Below are positions 18,295-29,211 of a stretch of 64,000 nt of DNA, one piece after another (within the stretch, counting starts at the first letter, position 1; each line of letters begins with the position of its first letter). The notes beneath the pieces were generated by a model. It saw only the letters and a program-made list of their open reading frames with translations, did not search any database and was not told where the DNA came from. Source of the stretch: Enterobacter sp. Ag1 (GTDB lineage: Bacteria > Pseudomonadota > Gammaproteobacteria > Enterobacterales > Enterobacteriaceae); contig AKXM01000052.1 in NCBI GenBank assembly GCA_000277545.1, positions 1 through 64,000 on the forward strand, read 5' to 3'. A program made the translations under genes and the position numbers.

Positions 18295-20688
18295 ATGAAA
18301 AGAAAAATATCCTGGTTTTATGCAGCGGCGGTAGGCATCAGCGCCCTGCCTGTTACAGTGGCAAATTCGGCTGATTTGACGCCGGCTCCGACGGTTCCTG
18401 CCGTGGCGACGGCAAATCAGGCAGTGGTTACGCCTGCGCCGGGTTCAACCGAGGCGATCGTTCCCGCGACGCCCGCTGGCAGCGCCCCGACGGTTGGGCA
18501 AGTCTTACCGGGCGTACCTGGCGCAAATGCGCCCATCGTCGCCGAAAATGTGCCCTCCCGCGATGTGAAACTGAATTTTGCGCAAATTGCGCCGCCGCCG
18601 GGCAGCATGGTGTTGACCGGCGTGAACCCGAATGGCGGGGTAGAGTTTGGGATGCGTCGGGATGAAATCGTCTCGAAAGCGCTGCTGAACCTGGAATATA
18701 CCCCTTCACCTTCGCTGCTGCCGGTGCAGTCGCAGCTTAAAGTCTATCTTAACGACGAGCTGATGGGCGTCCTGCCGGTGACCAAAGAGCAACTGGGCAA
18801 AAAGACCTTTGCACAGGTGCCGGTTGACCCGCTGTATATCACCGACTTTAACCGCGTGAGGCTGGAGTTTGTCGGCCACTACCGCGACATCTGCGAGAAT
18901 CCGGCCAGCACCACGCTGTGGATGGACGTCGGTCGCAGCAGCTCGCTGGCGCTGACCTACCAGCGCCTGCCGGTTCAAAACGATCTGTCGCATTTCCCGG
19001 TGCCTTTCTTCGACTCGCGAGACGATCGCCCGCTGACGCTGCCTGTCGTTTTTGCTGCCAGCCCGGATATTGAACAGCAGCGTGCCGCCGGGATTGTCGC
19101 CTCGTGGTTTGGTTCCCGTACCGCATGGCGTGGGCAGAGCTTCCCGGTGCTCTTCAATCAGTTGCCGGCCAGCAACGGGATCGTTTTTGCGACCAACGAT
19201 AAGCGCCCGGACTTCCTGCGCGACCATCCTGCCGTGCAGGCGCCAACCGTTGAGATGATGACCCACCCGGATAACCCGTACGTCAAACTGCTGGTGGTGA
19301 TGGGCCGTGATGATAAAGACCTCGTGCAGGCGGCAAAAGGCATTGCCCAGGGGAATATCCTGTTCCGCGGCAGCAGCGTCACCGTGGATGACGTGAAGCC
19401 CTTGCAGCCACGCGAACCTTACGATGCACCAAACTGGGTGAGAACTGACCGGCCGGTAACGCTGGGCGAGATGAAAACTTACCAGGAGCAGCTGCAGTCC
19501 AGTGGCCAGGAGCCGAGCGCCATTAGCGTGACGATGAATCTGCCGCCCGATCTCTATCTGCTGCGCAGTAACGGCATCGATCTCAACCTGAAGTATCGCT
19601 ACACCGCACCGGCGATGAAAGACAGCTCGCGCATGGACATTAGCCTGAACAACCAGTTCCTGCAGTCGTTCAACCTGACGCCGAGCGAAGAGAACAATAA
19701 GCTGCTGCTGCGCCTGCCGGTGCTGCAGGGCCTGCTGGACGGCAAAACGGATGTGTCGATTCCCGCGCTGCGTCTGGGCGCCGCCAACCAGCTGCGCTTT
19801 GACTTCTCGTATATGAACCCGATGCCTGGCGGCTCGATAGAGAACTGTATTACGTTCCAGCCGATCCAAAACCACGTCGTGGTGGAAGATGAGTCAACCA
19901 TCGACTTCTCTAACTATCACCACTTTATTGCCATGCCGGATCTGCGCACCTTTGCGAATGCGGGCTTCCCGTTCAGCCGCATGGCCGATCTCTCGCAAAC
20001 TATCGTGGTGGTCAGCAAAGAACCTAACCCGGCTCAGGTGACTGCGCTGCTGGACGCGCTTGGCACCATTGGTTCACAAACCGGCTTCCCTGCCGTAAAC
20101 GTGGGCCTGACGGATGATGGCAGCACCATTCAGGGCAAAGATGCGGATATCATGATCATCGGCACTATTCCGCCAACGATGAAAGATGACAAACGTATCG
20201 ATCTGCTGGTTGAAGCCACGCAAAGCTGGGTGAAAACCCCGGTTCGCCAGACTCCGCTGCTGAACGGCGTTTCCGATCCCAAAGATCGCGCGGCGGATAC
20301 GCAAACGGAGGTCACCTCCAAAGGCGCCATGGCCGCGATCGTCGGCTTCCAGTCGCCGTATAACGACCAGCGCAGCGTCCTTGCTTTACTGGCCGACAGC
20401 CCGCGAGGTTACGAGCTGCTGAACAATGCGCTCAACGACAGCGGCAAACGGGCGGCGATTTCCGGCTCGGTAGCGGTGATTCGTGAATCCGGTGTGGATA
20501 GCCTGCGCGTCGGCGATATTTACTATGTGGGCCACCTGCCGTGGTTCGAGCGCATCTGGTACGCGCTGTCGAACCATCCGGTGCTGCTGGCTATCTTCGC
20601 CGCGATAAGCGTCGTGCTGTTGGCCTGGGTGCTGTGGCGTATCCTGCGCATCCTTAGCCGCCGCCGTATCGATCCAGAAGACGAATAA
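18295..20688 (+). CDS. bcsB: BcsB, periplasmic cyclic-di-GMP-operon cellulose synthase subunit
   Basis: BcsB is the periplasmic, membrane-anchored partner of BcsA that guides the glucan chain. The 797-residue protein starts with a signal peptide (about residues 1-25, cleaved near ANSA), then an Ala/Pro/Thr-rich stretch (26-80), carbohydrate-binding and flavodoxin-like domains, and ends with one membrane anchor ([18 protein letters not shown]) and a basic tail. The long Ala/Pro region is common in enterobacterial BcsB. The frame is intact. It lies 139 bases after bcsA, a gap filled by the hairpin repeat, and five bases before bcsZ. Confidence 0.94.
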   Translation: MKRKISWFYAAAVGISALPVTVANSADLTPAPTVPAVATANQAVVTPAPGSTEAIVPATPAGSAPTVGQVLPGVPGANAPIVAENVPSRDVKLNFAQIAPPPGSMVLTGVNPNGGVEFGMRRDEIVSKALLNLEYTPSPSLLPVQSQLKVYLNDELMGVLPVTKEQLGKKTFAQVPVDPLYITDFNRVRLEFVGHYRDICENPASTTLWMDVGRSSSLALTYQRLPVQNDLSHFPVPFFDSRDDRPLTLPVVFAASPDIEQQRAAGIVASWFGSRTAWRGQSFPVLFNQLPASNGIVFATNDKRPDFLRDHPAVQAPTVEMMTHPDNPYVKLLVVMGRDDKDLVQAAKGIAQGNILFRGSSVTVDDVKPLQPREPYDAPNWVRTDRPVTLGEMKTYQEQLQSSGQEPSAISVTMNLPPDLYLLRSNGIDLNLKYRYTAPAMKDSSRMDISLNNQFLQSFNLTPSEENNKLLLRLPVLQGLLDGKTDVSIPALRLGAANQLRFDFSYMNPMPGGSIENCITFQPIQNHVVVEDESTIDFSNYHHFIAMPDLRTFANAGFPFSRMADLSQTIVVVSKEPNPAQVTALLDALGTIGSQTGFPAVNVGLTDDGSTIQGKDADIMIIGTIPPTMKDDKRIDLLVEATQSWVKTPVRQTPLLNGVSDPKDRAADTQTEVTSKGAMAAIVGFQSPYNDQRSVLALLADSPRGYELLNNALNDSGKRAAISGSVAVIRESGVDSLRVGDIYYVGHLPWFERIWYALSNHPVLLAIFAAISVVLLAWVLWRILRILSRRRIDPEDE

Positions 20689-20693
20689 TTACG

Positions 20694-21800
20694 ATGAAAA
20701 TCAGCGCCGCACTGCTGATGGTCGGGCTGATGCTGACAACCGTTTCCGGGCAGGCCGCCTGTAGCTGGCCTGCCTGGGAGCAGTTTAAAGCCAGCTATGT
20801 CAGCGACCAGGGCCGGGTGATCGATCCCAGCGATGAGCGCAAAATCACCACTTCTGAAGGGCAGAGCTACGCGCTTTTCTTTGCGCTGGTGGCCAACGAT
20901 CGGGCGATGTTCGACAAGCTGCTGCTCTGGACGGAAAACAACCTCGCTCAGGGGGCGCTGAAAGACCATCTTCCGGCTTGGCTGTGGGGCAAAAACGACA
21001 AAGATGCGTGGACGGTTTTAGACAGCAACTCCGCCTCCGATGCCGATATGTGGATTGTCTGGAGCCTGCTTGAAGCGGGGCGTCTGTGGCATGAGCCTGC
21101 CTATAGTCGCCTCGGTGAAAAGCTGCTGAAGCGCGTGGCGAAAGAGGAAGTGATTAAAATCCCGGGGCTGGGATTCTCACTGTTGCCGGGGAGAGTGGGG
21201 TTTAATCATTCTCCTGACTGGCGGCTGAATCCAAGCTACCTCCCGCCGCAGGTACTGCAGCGAATGGTGCGTTACCGCGGCCCGTGGTCGGCCATGCAGG
21301 TGGCAAACCAAAGATTACTGCTTGAAACCGCACCCAAAGGATTTTCACCCAACTGGGCCGACTGGCGTGAAGGCAAAGGCTGGCAGTTCCAGACCGACGA
21401 CGCCCGCAGCGGCAGCTATGACTCAATCCGCGTCTACATGTGGATTGGCATGATGGCCGACGACGCACCGCACAAAGCCGCGCTGCTGAAGGCCTTCCAG
21501 CCCATGGCAGATATCACCATCAAACAAGGTTTGCCGCCGGAAAAAGTCGATGTGCAAACCGGCAGCGTTCAGGGCAATGGCCCAGTGGGATTCTCCGCCG
21601 CCATGCTGCCTTTTTTACAGGATAGCGAAGCGCGGGACGTGCAGCGTCAGCGGGTGAAAGATAATTTCCCCCAGGCTGATGCCTATTACAGCTATGTTTT
21701 AACGCTCTTTGGTCAGGGATGGGATCAAAATCGTTTTCGCTTCAATTCTCGGGGTGAATTAATCCCTCGCTGGGGTCAGGTATGCGCAAGTTCTCATTAA
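20694..21800 (+). CDS. bcsZ: Endo-1,4-beta-glucanase of the cellulose operon (GH8)
   Basis: A 368-residue periplasmic glycoside hydrolase family 8 enzyme. It has a signal peptide ([18 protein letters not shown]), the catalytic acid region [15 protein letters not shown], and [20 protein letters not shown], followed by [12 protein letters not shown]. BcsZ trims nascent cellulose and is needed for normal fibre output. Its 3' end overlaps bcsC by 19 bases, so the two are translationally coupled. Confidence 0.94.
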   Translation: MKISAALLMVGLMLTTVSGQAACSWPAWEQFKASYVSDQGRVIDPSDERKITTSEGQSYALFFALVANDRAMFDKLLLWTENNLAQGALKDHLPAWLWGKNDKDAWTVLDSNSASDADMWIVWSLLEAGRLWHEPAYSRLGEKLLKRVAKEEVIKIPGLGFSLLPGRVGFNHSPDWRLNPSYLPPQVLQRMVRYRGPWSAMQVANQRLLLETAPKGFSPNWADWREGKGWQFQTDDARSGSYDSIRVYMWIGMMADDAPHKAALLKAFQPMADITIKQGLPPEKVDVQTGSVQGNGPVGFSAAMLPFLQDSEARDVQRQRVKDNFPQADAYYSYVLTLFGQGWDQNRFRFNSRGELIPRWGQVCASSH

Positions 21801-24800
21801 GTTTCGTCACTCTCTCATTGGGCATGGCGCTGATGCCGATGGCTCAGGCCGCGTTGACGCCCCAGCAGCAGTTGCTGGAGCAGGTGAGGATGGGTGAGGC
21901 CAGCAAACGCGAAGATATTGTGCGTCAGTCGCTGTCCAGGCTGGAGCTGATGGCGCCGGACGATCCGGACGTGATTGCGGCCCGCATGCGCTACCTGCTG
22001 CGCCAGGGGGATAACGCCGGGGCGAAAGCACAGCTTGAGCGTCTGGCAAAACTGGCCCCCGGTTCCGCCGAATATAAACAGTCGCAGGTTACGATGATGC
22101 TGACCGGCGCGGATGGCCGCCAGCAGCTGCAGCAGGCCCGTTTATTAGCGACCAGCGGGCATACCGAACAGGCTATTGCCGCCTATGAAAAGCTGTTTGA
22201 CGGCAATCCGCCCGAAGGGGATTTAGCGATTGAATACTGGATGCTGATGGCGAAGCGCCCGGCAACCACCAACCAGGCGATCGATAAACTGAAAGCGCTG
22301 GATGCCGCTGCGCCGGGGAACGGCGAACTGCGTGGCAATCTGGCGCGGCTGATGTTTGCCAACGGCCGCAGCGCCGAGGCTTATCAGGTGCTTGAGCAAA
22401 TGGCGAAATCCAACGGCAGCCGGGAAGACGCGGCGGCTTTATGGTATGGCCAAATCAGCAACTTACCGACAGGGCCACAAAGCGTCGCGGCCCTGCAACG
22501 TTTTCTTAATGTCTTTACCGAAGGCGATACGGTGGCCACCGCGCGTGACAGGCTGGCGCAGCAGCAAAAACAGTTGTCTGACCCGGCTTTCCTCGCCCGG
22601 GCAAAAGGGCTGGAAGACGTGGGCGGTGGTCGCGGGAACCAGGCCATTCCGCAGCTGAAAGAGGCGTTAAGCTCGAAGCAAAACGATAGCGAAGTGGTTG
22701 GCGCCCTGGGGCAGGCTTATTCTCAGCAGGGAAAACGCGCCCTCGCGGTACAGCAGTTTGAGAAAGCCATTCAGATGGACCCGCAAAGCGACAACCGGGG
22801 CAAGTGGGACAGCTTGTTAAAAACCAACCGCTACTGGCTGTTGATTGAACAAGGTGATGCTCAGCTCAAAGCCAATAACCCGGATGCCGCGCTGCAGAAG
22901 TACCAGCAGGCGCAGAAGGTGGATAACACCGACAGCTACGCGGTGCTGGGCTTTGGCGATGTGGCCGTTGCCAAAAAAGATGATGCCAGCGCGGAGCGTT
23001 ATTATCAGCAGGCGCTGCGCATGGATCGCGGGAACAGCAACGCGATTCGTGGCCTGGCGAACGTGTACCGCCGCCAGTCGCCGGCGCGAGCAACGGCGTA
23101 TATTCAGAGCCTTTCGGCCAGCCAACGCAAAAGTATTGATGATATTGAACGTAGCCTGGCCGGCGAGCGGCTGGAGCAGCAGGCCACCGCGCTGGAAAGC
23201 CAGGGGCAGTGGGCAAAAGCGGCAGAGATCCAGCGCCAGCGGCTCAAACTCGACCCGGACAGCGTGTGGATCACCTACCGCCTGTCGAACGACCTCTATG
23301 CCGCCGGAAAACACAGCGAGGCAGACAGCCTGATGCGCGGCCTGGCCCAGCGTAAACCCGGCGACCCGGAGCAGGTCTTCGCTTACGGCCTTTATCTCTC
23401 AGGCAATAACCACGATGCGGCGGCGCTAAGCCACCTCAATACGCTGCCCAAAGCGCAGTGGACCGACAATATTCATGAGCTTGCTGACCGGCTGCAGTTT
23501 AACGAAGTGATGCAAACGGCTACCCGGCTGCGGGACAGCGGCAAAGAAAAAGACGCCATTGCGCTGCTTCAGCAGCAGACGCCGTCCGATCGCGTCGACT
23601 TAACGCTGGCCGACTGGGCCGCCGAACGTGGCGATCGCCCCACGGCGAAAGCGCAGTATCAGAAAGTCCTGCAGCGTTCACCCGGCAACGAAGATGCGCT
23701 GTTAGGGTTAACCGAGGTGCTGATTGCCGAGGGGGATAAACCTCAGGCCCGCGATCTGCTAGCGAAGCTGCAGAAAGCGCCGGCGGGTGAAACACCGTCC
23801 ATCAATACGCAACGCCGCGTGGCGAACGCCTGGGCTGCCCTGGGCGACAACGCAAAAGCCGCGCAAACCTACGCGCCAATTCTGGTTGCGGCGAAAAGCC
23901 AGCCGCCGTCGATGGAAAGCGCGCTGGTGATGCGTGATGCCGCGCGTTTCCAGGCCGCCAGCGGCCAGCCGCAGCAGGCGCTGGAGACTTACAAAGACGC
24001 TATGGTCTCCTCGGGGGTTGCCCAACAGCGCCCGCAGGATAACGACACCTTCACTCGCCTGACCCGCAACGATGAGAAAGACGACTGGCTGAAGCGGGGC
24101 GTGCGCAGCGATGCCGCCGATCTTTACCGCCAGCAGGATGTAAACGTGACGCTTGACCACGAATACTGGGGCTCAAGCGGCACGCCAGGTTATTCCGATC
24201 TGAAAGCACATACCACGATGCTGCAGGTGGACGCTCCGCTTAGCGACGGGCGGATGTGGTTCCGTACCGATATGGTGAATATGAATGCTGGCTCGTTCAA
24301 AGATAACGGCGGGGGTTACAACGAGCGCTGGGGCACCTGTGCGGAGCACAACTGTTTCGGCAACACAAATCAGAGTGGCAACGGCGCAAGCGTGGCCGTT
24401 GGCTGGAAAAACAATACCTGGCAAACGGACATTGGCACCACGCCGATGGGCTTTGACGTCGTGGATGTCGTGGGTGGCGTGAGCTACAGCAACGACCTCG
24501 GGCCTATTGGCTATACCGTCAATGCGCATCGTCGGCCTATCTCCAGCTCGCTGCTCTCCTTCGGCGGGCAGCGGGATCCGAATACCAATAAAGTGTGGGG
24601 TGGCGTTCGCGCTAACGGCGGCGGTATCAGCCTGAGCTACGACAAGGGCGAAGCTAACGGCGTCTGGTCCAGCCTGAGCGCGGACACGCTGACCGGTAAA
24701 AACGTGGCCGATAACTGGCGCGTGCGCTGGATGACGGGCTACTACTACAAGCTGATTAACGAGAATAATCAGCGGCTAACCGTGGGCCTGACCAATATGG

Positions 24801-25279
24801 TCTGGCACTACGAAAAAGACCTCAGCGACTACTTCCTCGGCCAGGGCGGCTATTACAGCCCGCAAAAATACGTGTCGTTTGCCGTGCCGGTCATCTGGCG
24901 TAAACGTACCGAAAACTGGTCCTGGGAACTGGGCGCTTCCGGCTCCTGGTCTTACTCCCACAGCAATGCGGGCCAGCGCTATCCGCTGCGTAACCTCGTG
25001 CCAAATAACACGAACCCCTACCCGGACGATCCAGAGGGCTACCCGGACCGCAATGACACCTTCTCGGGCAGCAGCAGCAATGGTTTCGGTTATACGGCCA
25101 GAGCGTTGGTTGAACGGCGGATCAACTCGCACTGGTCAATCGGTGCCGGGATTGATATTCAGCAGGCCAAGGACTACACCCCAAGCCACGCGTTGATTTT
25201 CGTGCGCTACTCCATGGCGGGCTGGCAGGGCGATATGGATATGCCGCCGCAGCCGCTGGTGCCTTACGCGGACTTCTGA
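21782..25279 (+). CDS. bcsC: BcsC, outer-membrane cellulose export channel with TPR domain
   Basis: A 1165-residue protein with a signal peptide (residues 1-23, ending AQA), a long array of tetratricopeptide repeats (about 30-750), and a C-terminal 16-strand beta-barrel domain beginning near [20 protein letters not shown] and ending in ...VPYADF with a terminal phenylalanine. It forms the route for cellulose across periplasm and outer membrane. The size equals the family's usual 1150-1160 residues and the frame is intact. It is the last gene of the operon, with a terminator at 25297. Confidence 0.95.
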   Translation: MRKFSLSFVTLSLGMALMPMAQAALTPQQQLLEQVRMGEASKREDIVRQSLSRLELMAPDDPDVIAARMRYLLRQGDNAGAKAQLERLAKLAPGSAEYKQSQVTMMLTGADGRQQLQQARLLATSGHTEQAIAAYEKLFDGNPPEGDLAIEYWMLMAKRPATTNQAIDKLKALDAAAPGNGELRGNLARLMFANGRSAEAYQVLEQMAKSNGSREDAAALWYGQISNLPTGPQSVAALQRFLNVFTEGDTVATARDRLAQQQKQLSDPAFLARAKGLEDVGGGRGNQAIPQLKEALSSKQNDSEVVGALGQAYSQQGKRALAVQQFEKAIQMDPQSDNRGKWDSLLKTNRYWLLIEQGDAQLKANNPDAALQKYQQAQKVDNTDSYAVLGFGDVAVAKKDDASAERYYQQALRMDRGNSNAIRGLANVYRRQSPARATAYIQSLSASQRKSIDDIERSLAGERLEQQATALESQGQWAKAAEIQRQRLKLDPDSVWITYRLSNDLYAAGKHSEADSLMRGLAQRKPGDPEQVFAYGLYLSGNNHDAAALSHLNTLPKAQWTDNIHELADRLQFNEVMQTATRLRDSGKEKDAIALLQQQTPSDRVDLTLADWAAERGDRPTAKAQYQKVLQRSPGNEDALLGLTEVLIAEGDKPQARDLLAKLQKAPAGETPSINTQRRVANAWAALGDNAKAAQTYAPILVAAKSQPPSMESALVMRDAARFQAASGQPQQALETYKDAMVSSGVAQQRPQDNDTFTRLTRNDEKDDWLKRGVRSDAADLYRQQDVNVTLDHEYWGSSGTPGYSDLKAHTTMLQVDAPLSDGRMWFRTDMVNMNAGSFKDNGGGYNERWGTCAEHNCFGNTNQSGNGASVAVGWKNNTWQTDIGTTPMGFDVVDVVGGVSYSNDLGPIGYTVNAHRRPISSSLLSFGGQRDPNTNKVWGGVRANGGGISLSYDKGEANGVWSSLSADTLTGKNVADNWRVRWMTGYYYKLINENNQRLTVGLTNMVWHYEKDLSDYFLGQGGYYSPQKYVSFAVPVIWRKRTENWSWELGASGSWSYSHSNAGQRYPLRNLVPNNTNPYPDDPEGYPDRNDTFSGSSSNGFGYTARALVERRINSHWSIGAGIDIQQAKDYTPSHALIFVRYSMAGWQGDMDMPPQPLVPYADF

Positions 25280-25296
25280 TTAGCGGTGACGCAGAG

Positions 25297-25327
25297 CGGC
25301 GGGTTAGCCCGCCGTTTGTGTTTTTTT
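25297..25327 (+). terminator. Terminator of the bcsRQABZC operon
   Basis: CGGCGGG pairs with CCCGCCG around TTAG, followed by TTTGTGTTTTTTT. It is placed 18 bases after the bcsC stop. Confidence 0.8.
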
Positions 25328-25439
25328 ACTCAGAATTCGGCGCAAAGTTGCCCATAAATGCAGAATTACCCGATTCTCCTGAGGTCAGGATTAAAAAGAG
25401 CGGCAATGCAGTATACTCTGCGGGCATAAGAATATCCTG

Positions 25440-27467
25440 ATGCCGGGCGTGGCGCAGGTTAAGCAAAAGCGGAGAGTCAGCTTGCGAGTCAGTCGTTCCC
25501 TAACGATAAAACAGATGGCGATGGTGTCAGCCGTGGCCCTGGCGTTTATTTTCATTTTTATCGTCATTCAGCTGTTCCATTTTGTGCAGCAAAACCGCTA
25601 CGACACCGCCACGCAAATGGAGAAAATCGCCCACTCCGTGCGTCTTCCGCTGTCTGAGGCCATTTTGCGGGCGGATATTCCGCAGGCCGAGGCTATTCTT
25701 CAGCAGATCCAACCTTCGGGCATCATCAGCCGAGCCGACGTCGTGCTGCCCAATCAGTTCCAGGCGCTTCGCATTAGCTTTATGCCGGAGCACCAAATCC
25801 CGATGCTCATCACCCGCGTGTTTGAGCTGCCGGTGCAGATTTCCCTGCCGCTTTATTCCCTCGAACGCCCGGCAAACCCGCAGCCGCTGGCTTACCTGGT
25901 GCTACAGGCTGATTCCTGGCGCATGTACCGCATTATCATCAGCACGATTTCCACTCTGCTGACCACCTATTTGCTGCTGGCGCTGATTTTGACCGTGGCG
26001 ATCAGCTGGTGCATTAACCGGCTGGTGGTGCATCCGATCCGCAAGATTAGCCGCGAGCTGAGTAACCTGAATCCTCAGCAAGCGGGTGAGCACCAGCTCA
26101 CGCTGCCGCCGCTGCACCATGACGATGAGATTGGCATGCTGGTACGCAGCTATAACCGCAATCAGCAGGTTGCCCAGCGTCTTCAGCAGCAAATGAACGC
26201 GTTGAGTACCCATCATCCGGTCACGGAGCTGCCAAATAAGGCGCTGCTGATGGCGCTGATTGAGCAGATGGTGGCGAACGAGAAACGCGGCGCGTTGATG
26301 TTAATCGGGAGCGAAACGCTCCAGGATGCGGCCGGCGTGCTGAACGAAGAGCAGCGCGAGATGCTGCTGTTGACGCTGGTCGAGAAAATTAAACCCGTGT
26401 TGCCGACCAACGCGGTCCTGGCCCAGCTCAGTCAGAATGATTTTGGGCTGCTGCTCTATGGCGTCAGCGACCCGTGGAATGCCATGACGCTGGCACAGAA
26501 AATCATGGAAACGCTCAACGCCCGTTTGCCCGTTCAGGCATTGCAACTGAAACCGACCGCCAGCATTGGCATTGCGATGTTCAGAGGGGGCCTCGATGCA
26601 GAACAGCTTTATCGCCGGGCGGCTTCGGCAACGCTTGCGGCTCGCCGCTTCGGGAAAAACCAAATTCAGTTCTTCGACCCCGATCAGATGGAGATAGCCC
26701 AGCAGCGCCTGACCGAAGAGCACGATATTTTGAATGCGCTTGAGAAGCATCAGTTTGCTATCTGGCTACAGCCGCAGGTGGATATGCGTGACGGAAGCGT
26801 GGTCAGTGCCGAAGTCCTGCTGCGCCAGCGTCAGGCTGACGGTAGCTGGAGCCTGCCGGAAGGGCTGATTGAGCGTATTGAAGCCTGCGGGCTGATGATT
26901 ACCGTCGGTAGCTGGATCCTCGAGGAGTCCTGTCGCACGCTGTCTGCCTGGCAAAGCCGGGGCGTTACGCTGCCGCTGTGCGTCAACCTCTCCGCGCTCC
27001 AGCTGCTGCATGAAGCCATGGTGCCTTCGCTCCTGGAGCTGCTCAGACGTTACCGAATCCAGCCCGGCACGCTGATTCTTGAAGTTACCGAGAGCCGCCG
27101 CATTGATGATCCACAGGCGGCGGTCAATATCCTGCGGCCGCTCCGCCAGGCCGGGGTGCGTATTGCGCTGGATGATTTTGGTATGGGTTACGCCAGCCTG
27201 CACCATCTGCACCACATGAAAGCGCTGCCGATTGACGTGCTGAAGATAGACAAAAGCTTCATCGAAGGGCTGCCGGAAGATAACGCGATGGTAGGCGTGA
27301 TTATCGCGATGGCCAAAGCCCTGGATCTGAAAGTGGTGGCTGAAGGCGTGGAACAAGAAGCGCAGCGCGAGTGGCTGGTGCAGCAGGGGGTTATCTACGC
27401 CCAGGGGTTCCTGTATGCCAAAGCGCGTACCCTCGAGCAGTTTGAACGTGAATTTCTTACTGCGTAA
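25440..27467 (+). CDS. pdeK: Membrane-bound GGDEF/EAL cyclic-di-GMP phosphodiesterase (YhjK/HmsP type)
   Basis: The protein (up to 675 residues) has two membrane segments (about 30-50 and 172-195) flanking a periplasmic sensor region, a HAMP-like segment, a degenerate GGDEF domain (the signature position reads SQNDFG) and an EAL domain. EAL residues include AEVLLRQR (EVL instead of EAL, as in E. coli YhjK), [28 protein letters not shown] and AEGVEQEAQ, so phosphodiesterase activity is likely and cyclase activity is not. The start is uncertain: E. coli YhjK begins at [10 protein letters not shown], which here would follow TTG 25482 with GGAGAG upstream; ATG 25440 has no good ribosome site. It is next to bcs, whose product it would restrain. 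Confidence 0.92.
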   Translation: MPGVAQVKQKRRVSLRVSRSLTIKQMAMVSAVALAFIFIFIVIQLFHFVQQNRYDTATQMEKIAHSVRLPLSEAILRADIPQAEAILQQIQPSGIISRADVVLPNQFQALRISFMPEHQIPMLITRVFELPVQISLPLYSLERPANPQPLAYLVLQADSWRMYRIIISTISTLLTTYLLLALILTVAISWCINRLVVHPIRKISRELSNLNPQQAGEHQLTLPPLHHDDEIGMLVRSYNRNQQVAQRLQQQMNALSTHHPVTELPNKALLMALIEQMVANEKRGALMLIGSETLQDAAGVLNEEQREMLLLTLVEKIKPVLPTNAVLAQLSQNDFGLLLYGVSDPWNAMTLAQKIMETLNARLPVQALQLKPTASIGIAMFRGGLDAEQLYRRAASATLAARRFGKNQIQFFDPDQMEIAQQRLTEEHDILNALEKHQFAIWLQPQVDMRDGSVVSAEVLLRQRQADGSWSLPEGLIERIEACGLMITVGSWILEESCRTLSAWQSRGVTLPLCVNLSALQLLHEAMVPSLLELLRRYRIQPGTLILEVTESRRIDDPQAAVNILRPLRQAGVRIALDDFGMGYASLHHLHHMKALPIDVLKIDKSFIEGLPEDNAMVGVIIAMAKALDLKVVAEGVEQEAQREWLVQQGVIYAQGFLYAKARTLEQFEREFLTA

Positions 27468-27497
27468 ATGAAAAACAATAGTTACAAATGTTAAGAG

Positions 27498-27550
27498 CTG
27501 GATCGGTTCAGTTCAAGTTTTTAACAGTTCCGTTAACAAAATCGATCCAG
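27498..27550. promoter_or_regulatory. Eight-base inverted repeat upstream of dctA
   Basis: CTGGATCG (27498-27505) and CGATCCAG (27543-27550) are perfect inverted copies 37 bases apart in the region upstream of dctA. An AT-rich stretch with TTAACAGTTCCGTTAACA lies between them. The binding protein is unknown. Confidence 0.35.
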
Positions 27551-27648
27551 GCCACTTCTGCGTTTTTTTTAGGGTGATATGTTGAGTGCCGCAGTCATAC
27601 CGGTTCCTGAGCCGGGGCTGCGGTTACTCTCCGTTCAAGGATACTCTA

Positions 27649-28935
27649 ATGAAAACCTCACTCTTCAAAAGTCTGTATTTTCAGGTGCTGACCGCAATTG
27701 CCATCGGCATTTTGCTGGGTCACTTTTACCCGGAATTGGGTGCCCAAATGAAACCGTTTGGCGACGCGTTCGTTAAACTGATTAAAATGATTATTGCGCC
27801 CGTCATCTTCTGCACCGTGGTGACCGGGATCGCTGGCATGGAAAGCATGAAAGCCGTAGGCCGTACCGGCGCGGTAGCGTTACTTTATTTTGAAATTGTC
27901 AGCACGATTGCGCTGATTATCGGGCTGGTTGTGGTTAACGTGCTGCAGCCAGGCGCCGGCATGAACGTGGACCCGGCGACGCTGGATGCCAAAGCGGTTG
28001 CGGTTTACGCTGAACAAGCTCAGCAGCAGGGCGTTATTGCCTTCTTGCTGGACGTGATCCCAGGTAGCGTGATTGGTGCGTTTGCCAGCGGGAATATCCT
28101 GCAGGTGCTGCTGTTTGCCGTTCTGTTTGGCTTTGCCCTGCATCGCCTGGGCCACAAGGGGCAGATGATCTTTAACGTCATCGAAAGCTTCTCTCAGGTT
28201 ATCTTCGGCATCATCAACATGATCATGCGCCTGGCGCCTATCGGGGCGTTTGGGGCCATGGCGTTCACCATCGGTAAGTACGGCGTAGGTTCTCTGGTGC
28301 AGCTGGGCCAGTTGATCGTCTGCTTCTACATCACCTGCCTGCTGTTTGTGATTCTGGTCCTGGGCTCCATCGCCCGCGCGACGGGCTTTAGCATCTTCAA
28401 GTTCATTCGCTATATCAAAGAAGAGCTGCTGATTGTACTGGGGACATCGTCTTCCGAGTCCGTTCTGCCGCGTATGCTCGATAAGATGGAGAAGCTGGGC
28501 TGCCGTAAATCCGTTGTGGGCCTGGTCATTCCAACCGGCTACTCCTTCAACCTGGACGGCACCTCGATTTACCTGACAATGGCGGCGGTGTTTATCGCTC
28601 AGGCGACCAACAGCCACATGGATATCTTCCATCAGATCACGCTGTTGGTTGTGCTGCTGCTCTCTTCTAAAGGGGCTGCAGGCGTGACGGGAAGCGGCTT
28701 TATCGTGCTGGCGGCAACCATTTCTGCGGTAGGCCATCTGCCGGTTGCGGGTCTGGCGCTGATTCTGGGTATCGACCGCTTCATGTCCGAAGCGCGCGCG
28801 CTGACCAACCTGGTCGGTAACGGCGTGGCGACCGTCGTTGTCGCGAAATGGGTAAAACAGCTGGATGAAAAGCAACTTCATCAGCAGCTGGATAATCCAA
28901 AATCTGACAAAAAAGTGACCGAAGTCTCCCACTAA
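27649..28935 (+). CDS. dctA: C4-dicarboxylate:cation symporter DctA
   Basis: DctA brings succinate, fumarate, malate and aspartate into the cell aerobically. The 428-residue protein belongs to the DAACS family. The family signatures are present: [13 protein letters not shown] (serine-rich hairpin), [19 protein letters not shown] (NMDGT-like motif) and GRxLTNLVGN-type [21 protein letters not shown] 27649 ([12 protein letters not shown]) matches the E. coli start and has AAGGA seven bases upstream; the open frame extends further 5' but without support. In E. coli it is activated by DcuSR and CRP. Confidence 0.96.
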   Translation: MKTSLFKSLYFQVLTAIAIGILLGHFYPELGAQMKPFGDAFVKLIKMIIAPVIFCTVVTGIAGMESMKAVGRTGAVALLYFEIVSTIALIIGLVVVNVLQPGAGMNVDPATLDAKAVAVYAEQAQQQGVIAFLLDVIPGSVIGAFASGNILQVLLFAVLFGFALHRLGHKGQMIFNVIESFSQVIFGIINMIMRLAPIGAFGAMAFTIGKYGVGSLVQLGQLIVCFYITCLLFVILVLGSIARATGFSIFKFIRYIKEELLIVLGTSSSESVLPRMLDKMEKLGCRKSVVGLVIPTGYSFNLDGTSIYLTMAAVFIAQATNSHMDIFHQITLLVVLLLSSKGAAGVTGSGFIVLAATISAVGHLPVAGLALILGIDRFMSEARALTNLVGNGVATVVVAKWVKQLDEKQLHQQLDNPKSDKKVTEVSH

Positions 28936-28946
28936 TCCGACCAATT

Positions 28947-28975
28947 GCCCGCAGCGACTTGCCCTCGCTGCGGGC
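28947..28975. terminator. Stem-loop after dctA
   Basis: GCCCGCAGCG pairs perfectly with CGCTGCGGGC. No T tract follows, so it may act as an mRNA-stabilising stem rather than a strong terminator. Confidence 0.5.
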
Positions 28976-28990
28976 GACTCTGCATAATCC

Positions 28991-29064
28991 CCCTAATACC
29001 CGTCATACTTCATCCTGCAGGTGTGTTAATTACCGCCTACCTGCAGCTCGAATTATTTAGGGTC
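28991..29064. repeat. Internally deleted ERIC/IRU element
   Basis: The left end reads ACCCGTCATACTTC and the right end CTGCAGCTCGAATTATTTAG, which are the ends of the 127-bp enterobacterial ERIC palindrome. CTGCAGGT pairs with ACCTGCAG across a short centre. The usual middle part is missing, giving about 74 bp, a known type of internally deleted ERIC. Confidence 0.6.
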
Positions 29065-29211
29065 TTTATTCTCTATTTTTCACTTTCTTACGTGACGTTT
29101 TCGCAGAAATGCGGTCAAACGGATTGGTGAAACGTCACCTATGTCGGTCTGCGGACGTCGAATGCCGCGCCGATGTGCTACTTTTAACCAGGATTGTTTT
29201 TAGGGGTTCAC

